Source of the DNA: Phycisphaerae bacterium
GTDB taxonomy: Bacteria > Planctomycetota > Phycisphaerae > Sedimentisphaerales > Anaerobacaceae
Direction: 5' to 3'
Length of the DNA stretch: 5,106 bases
NCBI GenBank assembly: GCA_030602845.1
Contig: JAUVYZ010000175.1
Coordinates: 1-5,106, forward strand
Shown here: positions 1 to 5,106 of the stretch, piece by piece
How the letters are laid out: every line of letters starts with the position of its first letter
Numbering within the stretch: the stretch's first letter is position 1
The notes under the pieces: generated by a model
Seen by the model: only the letters and a program-made list of their open reading frames with translations
Databases searched by the model: none
Told to the model about the DNA's origin: nothing
Made by a program: the position numbers and the translations under genes

Positions 1-251
1 TCCGCAAAGAGGCGGTCCTGGGCTGTCCCTATGATTACGAGATTTTTGAGAAATCGCTTCCGTTACTTATCGAAAAAGCCCACAACGGCAAAACAACCCA
101 CTGCGGCAAGGTCCCCTCAAAAACACCGAAGGACACAAGAAGGGAAATAGAGCTGTTAAACCTGCGTCAACAACTGGATGCTGCCGTGCGAAGCGAAGAT
201 TACGAGCTGGCAGCCAAATTGCGGGACAAAATAAAGAAGTGTGAAACGTAA
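1..251 (+). CDS. mcsA: McsA-like protein, UvrB/UvrC (UVR) motif, C-terminal part
   Basis: Only the last 82 codons are present (reading frame from base 3, stop TAA at 249-251); the start lies outside the window. The visible fragment opens with a GCPYDY segment (fragment residues 7-12), matching the last zinc-binding block of McsA. A short linker with HNGKTTHCGK follows. From about fragment residue 48 to the end runs a charged helical UVR domain (LRQQLDAAVRSEDYELAAKL, then RD). In Bacillus, McsA is the zinc-binding activator of the arginine kinase McsB. The mcsB gene begins 23 bp downstream, so the two are probably one transcript, and this pairing is the strongest support for the name. One oddity is that the usual CxxC of this block reads CxxD here (C8, D11 of the fragment). 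Another UVR-domain protein is possible but less likely given the neighbour. Confidence 0.88.
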   Translation, partial: RKEAVLGCPYDYEIFEKSLPLLIEKAHNGKTTHCGKVPSKTPKDTRREIELLNLRQQLDAAVRSEDYELAAKLRDKIKKCET

Positions 252-274
252 AGCGAAATACGAGATACGAAAAT

Positions 275-1405
275 ATGAAGCTGACCGATATAAGTAGCGA
301 TATAAACGAATGGTTTGACGGCTCCGGGCCGCTGGCCGATATCGTTATATCCTCGCGGATTCGTCTGGCCAGGAACCTGGCCGGGCACAAATTCCTGAGC
401 CGCTGCTCAACTGCTGAAAAGTCTGATATACTCAAGAAGCTGAGAGATGTTCTGATGTCGCTGGACCTTGGCGATAAAATCTTCTATATCAGCGTGGACA
501 AGGCCCCCGTTCTGAACAAACATTTCCTGGTGGAACGGCATCTCATCAGCCGGCATCACGCCTTCGGCAAGGGCCCGCGAGGCGTCGTTATCGCCCAGCG
601 GGAATTTTTCACCGCTATGATTAACGAAGAGGACCATCTGCGAATCCAACTGCTAAAAGGCGGGCTGCAGCTATCTCAATGTGCCAGGCAGATAAACCAT
701 ATCGACGATATGATAGAGCAAAAAGTGGACTATGCCTTCAGCCCTCGCTATGGTTACCTGACGGCCTGCCCGACCAATCTGGGCACGGCAATTCGGGTCT
801 CGGTAATGCTGCACCTGCCGGCGTTGAAGATGACCGGCCAAATAGAGAAGTTCTTGAATGCCACAAGGGATATGGGCCTGGCGGTGCGGGGTCTTTTCGG
901 GGAAGGCACCGAGGCCGCAGGCGATTTCTACCAGATATCCAATCAGGTAACGCTCGGTATCTCAGAGTCGGATATCATCTCGCAATTTGAAAACGTTATC
1001 ATCCCCGAAATTGTCGAATATGAAAATGCAGCCAGGAATCAACTGCTCTCAAAGGAGAGCGATGTTCTTGACGACAAAATTTCCCGGGCGATGGCGTTGT
1101 TGCGAAACGCCCACTTGATAAGCTCGCAGGAGGCGCTGTTCCTGCTGAGCCATCTGCGATTAGGGCTGAATATGCACGAGCATATGGGGGCTTCGACTCC
1201 TGCGATAGATACGCTTTGCAGGCTCATCCGGCAGGGCGGCGACGCAGATAAACGTCAGGGCCTTTCCATTGCGACCATAAACCGGCTGTTTATGCTGACT
1301 CTGCCGGCCCATCTGCAGTTAAACTATGGAAAAGCGCTGGATCCCACCCACAGAGACGCGCTTCGAGCCCAAATCATCCGCTCAGCCCTGAATCAGGAAG
1401 CATAG
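275..1405 (+). CDS. mcsB: Protein-arginine kinase McsB
   Basis: A complete 376-residue protein, close to the usual family length of about 350-365. It belongs to the phosphagen (guanido) kinase fold family and phosphorylates arginine side chains in proteins using ATP; in Firmicutes this marks proteins for ClpCP. Visible motifs are: SSRIRLARN (26-34, nucleotide-phosphate-binding arginines); NEEDHLRIQ (117-125, catalytic acidic residues); CPTNLGT (165-171, the conserved active-site cysteine); GEGTEA (209-214) and ISNQ (221-224) of the catalytic domain; and RDALRA (360-365), the RDxxRA motif of the phosphoarginine-binding pocket that separates McsB from creatine and arginine kinases. All key residues appear intact, so it should be active. 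ATG 275 is chosen because it gives the family-like N-terminus; only a weak purine-rich stretch lies upstream. It follows mcsA by 23 bp. No ctsR or clpC is seen next to it, unlike the Firmicutes operon. Confidence 0.96.
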   Translation: MKLTDISSDINEWFDGSGPLADIVISSRIRLARNLAGHKFLSRCSTAEKSDILKKLRDVLMSLDLGDKIFYISVDKAPVLNKHFLVERHLISRHHAFGKGPRGVVIAQREFFTAMINEEDHLRIQLLKGGLQLSQCARQINHIDDMIEQKVDYAFSPRYGYLTACPTNLGTAIRVSVMLHLPALKMTGQIEKFLNATRDMGLAVRGLFGEGTEAAGDFYQISNQVTLGISESDIISQFENVIIPEIVEYENAARNQLLSKESDVLDDKISRAMALLRNAHLISSQEALFLLSHLRLGLNMHEHMGASTPAIDTLCRLIRQGGDADKRQGLSIATINRLFMLTLPAHLQLNYGKALDPTHRDALRAQIIRSALNQEA

Positions 1406-1468
1406 CTAACGCCACTACCTTCCAGCGGCTATCTATCGTAAACTGCCGCTAATGCACAAGAATAAAGT

Positions 1469-2167
1469 ATGAATTCTACCAGCTTTATAGAGACAGAAGA
1501 TTTGACCAAGGGCTACTCGTCCGGACAGATTGAGGTTGTCGCCCTCAAAGATGTGAATCTGTCTGTCAGGGAAGGCAAATTTTTAGGAGTAACAGGCCCT
1601 TCCGGCTCAGGCAAATCCACTTTGATGAATCTGCTGGGCGGGTTGGATACTCCCACTTCCGGGCGTATCAAAGTCCAGGGGAAATTCATCTCTGAGTTGA
1701 ACAAGGAAGAACTGGCCCTGTATCGGCGTTACCAGGTCGGTATGATTTTTCAGTCATTTAACATTATTTCCTCCTATAGTGCTCTCGAAAATGTTGCCTT
1801 TCCGTTACTTTTTGCCGGTGTGGGCAAAAAAGAAAGAAAGCAACGGGCGTCGCAGATGCTGACGAAAGTCGGGCTATGTCCCCGGAAAGACCACCGGCCA
1901 CCCGAGCTTTCCGCCGGTGAACAACAGAGGGTAGCCATTGCTCGTGCCCTGATCAATCAGCCGAAAATCCTGCTCGCTGATGAACCCACCGGCAACCTGG
2001 ACAGCACGACGTCAAGACAGATCGTGCAGATGCTGTCAGACCTGAACAAAAATCAGGGCTTAACCGTGATTATGATCTCCCATGAAGAGTCTTTGGTTAG
2101 AAGATTCGCGCATGAGATTATTCACCTATGTGACGGGAAAATTGTTGAACAGGAAAAAATCAGGTGA
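1469..2167 (+). CDS. ABC transporter ATP-binding protein, MacB/LolD type
   Basis: A 232-residue cytoplasmic ATPase of the MacB/LolD/FtsE class that powers the membrane protein encoded directly downstream. Motifs in order are: Walker A GPSGSGKS (43-50); Q-loop glutamine 95 in IFQSFN; signature LSAGEQQRVAIARAL (147-161); Walker B ILLADEP (167-173, catalytic E172); D-loop GNLD (175-178); and switch histidine H205. The signature has alanine at the third position (LSAGE for LSGGE), a tolerated variant. The length is normal for a stand-alone ATPase. The start at ATG 1469 keeps a typical N-terminus; the ribosome-binding site is weak. The 63-bp gap after mcsB has no clear promoter, so read-through from mcsAB is possible. 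Substrate is unknown: the class includes lipoprotein release, macrolide or toxin export and peptide-responsive systems, and nothing here distinguishes them. Confidence 0.95.
   Translation: MNSTSFIETEDLTKGYSSGQIEVVALKDVNLSVREGKFLGVTGPSGSGKSTLMNLLGGLDTPTSGRIKVQGKFISELNKEELALYRRYQVGMIFQSFNIISSYSALENVAFPLLFAGVGKKERKQRASQMLTKVGLCPRKDHRPPELSAGEQQRVAIARALINQPKILLADEPTGNLDSTTSRQIVQMLSDLNKNQGLTVIMISHEESLVRRFAHEIIHLCDGKIVEQEKIR
2162..2167 (+). promoter_or_regulatory. Ribosome-binding site of the ABC permease, overlapping the ATPase stop
   Basis: AGGTGA matches the Shine-Dalgarno core and ends 6 bases before ATG 2174. It contains the TGA stop of the ATPase gene, so translation of the two subunits is probably coupled, as expected for partners in one complex. 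This supports ATG 2174 as the permease start. Confidence 0.75.
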
Positions 2168-2173
2168 CGACAG

Positions 2174-3529
2174 ATGAGGATTTCCGACTACATCGAACAA
2201 TCCTTTTCTAATCTGCGTAAGAAGAAACTCCGCACCTTCCTTACCACGTCCGGCGTGATGATAGGAATTGGAGCTCTTGTCTCGATGCTTTCTTTCGGCA
2301 GAGGCGTGCAGAAAAATATCACAGACAGGTTCAAAGAGCTCGACCTGTTCAATTATATTACGGTTTTCCCCCGTTCCGAACAAAGCCAGGCCAAACAATC
2401 CTCTGCAAACAACGAGGCCGAAGAGGATGAAACCCAACAGGTTCGTGTCTTAGATGATGACTTTATCCAGGAGGTCACCAAAATAAAGGGTGTCGAATCA
2501 GCCTTTCCCGAGGTTCGTTTTCCTGCTCTTGTTCGATTCAAAGGGAAACAGAAGTTTACTCTCATCCAGGTTTTATCTGCCGATATTGGCCGATCCGGAT
2601 TGGTAAAATTCAGGGCAGGCAGGCCCTATGCGCCCGATGACGCAAATTCTCTGATTATAAGTGATATCTTGCTGCGTCGCATGAAGGTCAAGGACCCCCA
2701 AACAGCAATTGGGGAAAAAATCGAGGTTTCGACGCTGATGCTTGATTCGGACCTTCTTAGTCCTGCGAACATCACATCCGTCATACAAGGCGATAAGCTT
2801 CCTTTTTCTCAGGAAGGCTATACCTTCACCATTGTCGGGGTGGCTGAGCGAATGGGCTTCGGGGGGGCCATGCCGCTGCGCAGCGATGTTTATATCGCCC
2901 CAGCCGCATCGAAAAAAATGAAAAAAGTGTCATTAACAAGCATCCAGGATTTTTTTCAATCGTCACAGCAGGCCAAGGGTTACTCTGCAGTGAACATCAA
3001 AGTGTCCTCGGTCAGATATATAGAGCCTGTCAAGGCGCGGATTGAGGACCTGGGTCTCAAAACCTTTGCAGTTATAGATGAACTTGAGGAGATCAAGACC
3101 GTCTTCATCTTCATGGATATGTTTCTATTTGCGCTCGGGATGATAGCCATCACCGTTGCTTCTCTGGCGATTATCAATACCATGGTGATGTCCATTCTGG
3201 AAAGATACAAAGAGATCGGGATTATGAAAGCTGTCGGCGCCAGTGACAGGGATGTGAAAAAGATATTTTTCTTTGAATCAGGAGTAATCGGTTTTTTGGG
3301 TGGTGTTTTTGGGCTTGCTCTGGGATGGGTGGTGAGTATGCTCATCAATCAAGTTGCCAATTATTTTCTGGCCAAGCAGGCGGTCCCCTACATCGATTAC
3401 TTCAGCTTTCCCTGGTGGCTTTGCCTGGGAGCGGTCATTTTTCCCATACTAATCAGTCTGGTCGCCGGCATTTACCCTGCATCACGAGCAGCCCGGGTCG
3501 ACCCTGTGGTGGCATTGCGTCATGATTAA
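2174..3529 (+). CDS. ABC transporter permease, MacB/FtsX family
   Basis: A 451-residue inner-membrane protein with the four-helix MacB layout. It has a cytoplasmic N-terminal helix with LRKKKLRTFLTTSGVMIGIG leading into TM1 (about 22-42). A large extracytoplasmic MacB-type core domain (about 46-308) follows, then TM2 (about 310-340), TM3 (about 366-393) and TM4 (about 413-435). The cytoplasmic ERYKEIGIMKAVGAS segment (343-357) after TM2 is the family's coupling region. The end YPASRAARVDPVVALRHD (434-451) is the classic FtsX-domain tail. Residues 67-90 are polar and low in complexity (S, Q, N, E rich), probably a flexible loop in the periplasmic domain. It starts 6 bp after the ATPase gene and is surely its partner. 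No adaptor (MacA/HlyD-type) gene lies alongside, so this may act as a MacB-like mechanotransmission system without a dedicated adaptor, or use one encoded elsewhere. Substrate is unknown. Confidence 0.93.
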   Translation: MRISDYIEQSFSNLRKKKLRTFLTTSGVMIGIGALVSMLSFGRGVQKNITDRFKELDLFNYITVFPRSEQSQAKQSSANNEAEEDETQQVRVLDDDFIQEVTKIKGVESAFPEVRFPALVRFKGKQKFTLIQVLSADIGRSGLVKFRAGRPYAPDDANSLIISDILLRRMKVKDPQTAIGEKIEVSTLMLDSDLLSPANITSVIQGDKLPFSQEGYTFTIVGVAERMGFGGAMPLRSDVYIAPAASKKMKKVSLTSIQDFFQSSQQAKGYSAVNIKVSSVRYIEPVKARIEDLGLKTFAVIDELEEIKTVFIFMDMFLFALGMIAITVASLAIINTMVMSILERYKEIGIMKAVGASDRDVKKIFFFESGVIGFLGGVFGLALGWVVSMLINQVANYFLAKQAVPYIDYFSFPWWLCLGAVIFPILISLVAGIYPASRAARVDPVVALRHD

Positions 3530-3604
3530 CTGCATTAAGCTGGAAATCGCCATCATTTTTCTCGCCTGCCAAAATGGCACAATGTACGGACAATTGGAAG
3601 CTTG

Positions 3605-3622
3605 TTCCTGCGCAAGCAGGGA
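3605..3622. repeat. Short GNRA-capped palindrome, possible REP-like element
   Basis: TTCCTGC (3605-3611) pairs with GCAGGGA (3616-3622) over a GCAA tetraloop, giving seven pairs with one G-T wobble. An alternative overlapping pairing is GCTTG (3600-3604) with CAAGC (3613-3617). It lies 75 bp after the permease stop. It is followed by an A-rich rather than a T-rich stretch, so it is not a standard intrinsic terminator for the ABC operon. It may protect the 3' end of that mRNA or be one copy of a dispersed intergenic palindrome; one copy cannot decide this. Confidence 0.4.
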
Positions 3623-3645
3623 TTAAAAAACGGCGGTTAAAAAAC

Positions 3646-3672
3646 TTAACTTCTTGAAATGCAAGAGGTTAA
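3646..3672. promoter_or_regulatory. Interrupted palindrome upstream of the sigma-54 promoter, candidate activator site
   Basis: TTAACTTCTTG (3646-3656) and CAAGAGGTTAA (3662-3672) are inverted copies separated by 5 bp, with 10 of 11 positions exactly complementary and the eleventh a T-G wobble. A further GTTAA half-site sits at 3636-3640 and forms its own dyad with TTAAC at 3646-3650. The palindrome centre is about 69 bp upstream of the predicted dnaK transcription start. Sigma-54 promoters need an upstream-bound AAA+ activator, and this is the best candidate site in the region. It could instead be an RNA hairpin from read-through transcription. Confidence 0.45.
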
Positions 3673-3701
3673 ATGGCGTGAGGCGCCTATAGCACCCCAA
3701 C

Positions 3702-3717
3702 TGGCACGCTTTTTGCA
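3702..3717 (+). promoter_or_regulatory. Sigma-54 (RpoN) promoter of dnaK
   Basis: TGGCACG-CTTT-TTGCA matches the sigma-54 consensus TGGCACG-N4-TTGCW at every defined base. The invariant GG (3703-3704) and GC (3715-3716) are separated by exactly 10 bp, as required for the -24/-12 elements. The preceding C also fits the pyrimidine favoured there. Transcription would start near 3728, giving a leader of about 90 bases before the dnaK ATG. The match is on the same strand as dnaK, in an intergenic region, and is the only strong promoter match seen there. Expression would require an enhancer-binding ATPase. Confidence 0.8.
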
Positions 3718-3730
3718 CATTCAAACCCTC

Positions 3731-3752
3731 GGAACTTTCTATATACTGTTCC
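3731..3752. promoter_or_regulatory. GGAAC-N12-GTTCC dyad near the predicted dnaK transcription start
   Basis: GGAAC (3731-3735) and GTTCC (3748-3752) are perfect 5-bp inverted repeats around an AT-rich 12-bp spacer containing TATATA. The site begins about 3 bases after the predicted start of the sigma-54 transcript, where a repressor could act, and its right arm overlaps the base of the large leader hairpin. Two 5-bp arms can occur by chance, so support is modest. Confidence 0.25.
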
Positions 3753-3793
3753 CGCACCAAAACGGCGTGAGCCGAAGCCCTTTTGGTGCGGGA
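3750..3793 (+). promoter_or_regulatory. Large structured hairpin in the dnaK mRNA leader
   Basis: TCCCGCACCAAAA (3750-3762) is a perfect 13-bp reverse complement of TTTTGGTGCGGGA (3781-3793). Inside it, CGGC (3763-3766) pairs with GCCG (3771-3774) around a GTGA tetraloop of the GNRA type, leaving AAGCCC (3775-3780) as a one-sided bulge. The structure ends 10 bases before the Shine-Dalgarno sequence and is not followed by a T-run, so it is not a simple terminator. It is placed where many bacteria carry the CIRCE operator, but its sequence is unrelated. Possible roles are mRNA stabilisation, a thermosensor or other leader switch, or a protein-binding operator. Confidence 0.65.
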
Positions 3794-3803
3794 CAATAAG
3801 GCG

Positions 3804-3809
3804 AAAGGA
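3804..3809 (+). promoter_or_regulatory. dnaK ribosome-binding site
   Basis: AAAGGA lies 8 bases before ATG 3818, a strong Shine-Dalgarno site at good spacing that fixes the dnaK start. A second AAGG occurs at 3798-3801. CCTTT at 3779-3783, part of which lies in the 3' arm of the leader hairpin, could pair with AAAGG at 3804-3808 if that hairpin opened. Confidence 0.75.
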
Positions 3810-3817
3810 ATTTAACT

Positions 3818-5106
3818 ATGGCTAAAATTATTGGAATAGATTTGGGAACGACAAATTCGGTGGTTGCCGTAATGGAAGGCTCATCGCCGAAGGTTTTGAT
3901 TAACTCTTCCGGCTCCCGGCTGACCCCTTCAGTGGTCGGCTTTACGGACAAGGGCGAGAGACTCATCGGCCAGATTGCACGCCATCAGCAGGTAACCAAC
4001 CCGGAAAACACGGTATTCTCCATCAAGCGTTTTATGGGCCGACGCCACAATGAAGTCTCATCGGAAGAAAAGATAGTCCCTTACAAAATTACCGGCGCGG
4101 CGGAAGAATTGGTCAAGGTCGGTGTCCGCGGCAAGGAATACACCCCGCCTGAAATCTCGGCGATGATTCTGCAGGATTTGAAAAACACCGCCGAGGACTA
4201 TCTGGGCGAAAAAGTCACCAACGCCGTTATTACCGTGCCAGCCTACTTCAACGATTCGCAGCGACAGGCAACCAAGGACGCCGGCAAAATAGCGGGGCTC
4301 AATGTCGAGCGAATTATCAATGAGCCGACCGCAGCAGCACTTGCCTACGGACTTGAGAGAAAAAAGAACGAAAAGATTGCGGTCTTTGACTTCGGCGGCG
4401 GAACCTTCGACATATCGATTCTCGATATCGGCGATGACGTCGTCGAGGTCCTCAGTACCAACGGCGATACGCACCTCGGCGGCGACGACCTCGACGAGGC
4501 GCTGATAGATTATCTGGCTGACGAGTTCAAAAAGACCGAAGGCATCGACCTGCGCGATGACCCGATGGCCCATCAGCGTCTGAGAGAGGCGGCCGAAAAG
4601 GCCAAATGTGAGCTGAGCTCCCAGCTTGAAGCGACAGTCAATTTGCCCTTTATCACAGCCGATGCCTCAGGGCCGAAGCACCTGCAGATTACCATCACCC
4701 GCAGCAAGTTTGAATCGCTCGTTGAGCCGATTCTGGAAAGGTTAAAAGGCCCCTGCCACACAGCACTGGATGATAAAAAAGTGGCCGCAAGCGATATCTC
4801 CGAGGTCCTGCTTGTCGGCGGCTCGACAAGAATTCCAAAGGTCCAGGAGATTGTCAAGGACATCTTCGGCAAAGAACCGAACAAGAGTATCAATCCCGAT
4901 GAGGTCGTTGCGCTGGGCGCTGCCATTCAAGGGGCGGTGTTAGCTGGTGATGCGGGCGTAAAGGACATTTTGCTTCTGGACGTAACGCCGCTTTCGCTTG
5001 GCGTTGAGACATTAGGCGGCGTTAGGACAAAACTTATTGAGCGCAATACCACCATCCCAACCAGCAAAAAAGAAGTCTTCTCGACCGCTGCGGATGGTCA
5101 GACCAC
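3818..5106 (+). CDS. dnaK: Chaperone DnaK (Hsp70), N-terminal 429 residues
   Basis: The reading frame is open from ATG 3818 to the window edge; about 200 C-terminal residues are missing. DnaK is the ATP-driven Hsp70 that, with DnaJ and GrpE, folds and disaggregates cytoplasmic proteins. The nucleotide-binding domain is complete: IDLGTTNS phosphate loop (7-14); catalytic lysine K70 in SIKRFMG; PAYFNDSQRQAT (141-152); EPTAAALAYGL (169-179); DFGGGTFDIS (191-200, second phosphate loop with T196); and GGSTRIP (334-340). The interdomain linker DILLLDVTPLSLG (383-395) and the start of the substrate-binding domain (to 429) follow. Residues about 75-105 include the insert found in Gram-negative but not Firmicutes DnaK, which argues for a diderm host. 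The gene has its own promoter region (see the sigma-54 site) and a structured leader. No frameshift or missing catalytic residue is seen. Confidence 0.98.
   Translation, partial: MAKIIGIDLGTTNSVVAVMEGSSPKVLINSSGSRLTPSVVGFTDKGERLIGQIARHQQVTNPENTVFSIKRFMGRRHNEVSSEEKIVPYKITGAAEELVKVGVRGKEYTPPEISAMILQDLKNTAEDYLGEKVTNAVITVPAYFNDSQRQATKDAGKIAGLNVERIINEPTAAALAYGLERKKNEKIAVFDFGGGTFDISILDIGDDVVEVLSTNGDTHLGGDDLDEALIDYLADEFKKTEGIDLRDDPMAHQRLREAAEKAKCELSSQLEATVNLPFITADASGPKHLQITITRSKFESLVEPILERLKGPCHTALDDKKVAASDISEVLLVGGSTRIPKVQEIVKDIFGKEPNKSINPDEVVALGAAIQGAVLAGDAGVKDILLLDVTPLSLGVETLGGVRTKLIERNTTIPTSKKEVFSTAADGQT

Noticed and set aside
679..990. 103-codon open frame overlapping mcsB in another + strand frame
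   Set aside because: It is fully inside mcsB, whose translation has all family motifs across this stretch; the alternative protein is proline, glycine and arginine rich with no recognisable domain.
1424..1450. Inverted repeat AGCGGC/GCCGCT in the gap after mcsB, as a terminator
   Set aside because: Only 6 bp of stem around a 15-base loop and no following T-run; too weak to call, and read-through into the ABC genes remains possible.
3567..3579. TGCCA-AAA-TGGCA hairpin as a terminator of the ABC operon
   Set aside because: The stem is 5 bp with a 3-base loop, and the only T-run lies before it rather than after it on the transcribed strand.
3681..3692. AGGCGCCT and CTATAG palindromes just upstream of the sigma-54 site
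   Set aside because: Short self-complementary words of this size are common by chance, and neither has a spaced partner.
3731..3737. GGAACTT as the -35 element of an extracytoplasmic-function sigma factor
   Set aside because: No matching -10 element at the expected spacing, where the sequence runs into the GC-rich hairpin arm.
3713..3747. Sigma-70 promoter with TTGCAC as -35 and TATACT as -10
   Set aside because: The spacing is 23 bp, far from 16-18, and no acceptable -35 exists at normal spacing from TATACT. The TTGCA is better explained as the sigma-54 -12 element.
4058..4573. 171-codon open frame antisense to dnaK
   Set aside because: It lies wholly within the well-conserved dnaK coding region, has no recognisable protein similarity, and is explained by codon bias on the opposite strand.

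Overview
The window reads as chromosomal DNA from a diderm, non-Firmicutes bacterium of moderate GC content. A planctomycete-like lineage (Phycisphaerae or Sedimentisphaerales type) is my best guess. The reasons are an McsA/McsB arginine-phosphorylation pair without the Firmicutes ctsR and clpC neighbours, a DnaK whose N-terminal domain carries the insert typical of Gram-negative Hsp70s, and a textbook sigma-54 promoter. The assignment is inference; no 16S or other marker gene is present.

Layout, all genes on the + strand. Positions 1-251 hold the C-terminal 82 codons of an McsA-like protein with a UVR domain. Positions 275-1405 hold complete mcsB, the protein-arginine kinase, with catalytic motifs and the C-terminal phosphoarginine-pocket motif RDxxRA intact. 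After a 63-bp gap come an ABC transporter ATPase (1469-2167) and, 6 bp later, its MacB/FtsX-type permease (2174-3529). No periplasmic adaptor gene is visible. Positions 3530-3817 form a 288-bp intergenic region, and dnaK runs from 3818 past the right edge (429 codons visible).

The most interesting part is the dnaK control region. It contains, in order: a short GNRA-capped hairpin (3605-3622); an 11-bp interrupted palindrome (3646-3672) that could be an activator-binding site; a perfect match to the sigma-54 consensus, TGGCACG-N4-TTGCA (3702-3717); a GGAAC-N12-GTTCC dyad (3731-3752) over the predicted start of transcription; and a perfect 13-bp stem with a nested tetraloop stem (3750-3793) in the predicted leader. 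A clear Shine-Dalgarno sequence follows. I see no CIRCE element and no convincing sigma-70 or sigma-32 promoter. The sequence therefore suggests that this major chaperone is under sigma-54 and enhancer-binding-protein control, perhaps with an RNA structure in the leader.

Functionally, McsA/McsB (tagging proteins with phosphoarginine, in Firmicutes for ClpCP degradation) and DnaK (refolding) are both protein-quality-control factors. They are separated here by an unrelated-looking export or mechanotransmission ABC module, which by eye is more AT-rich than mcsB and dnaK. Whether the three units are co-regulated cannot be read from this window.
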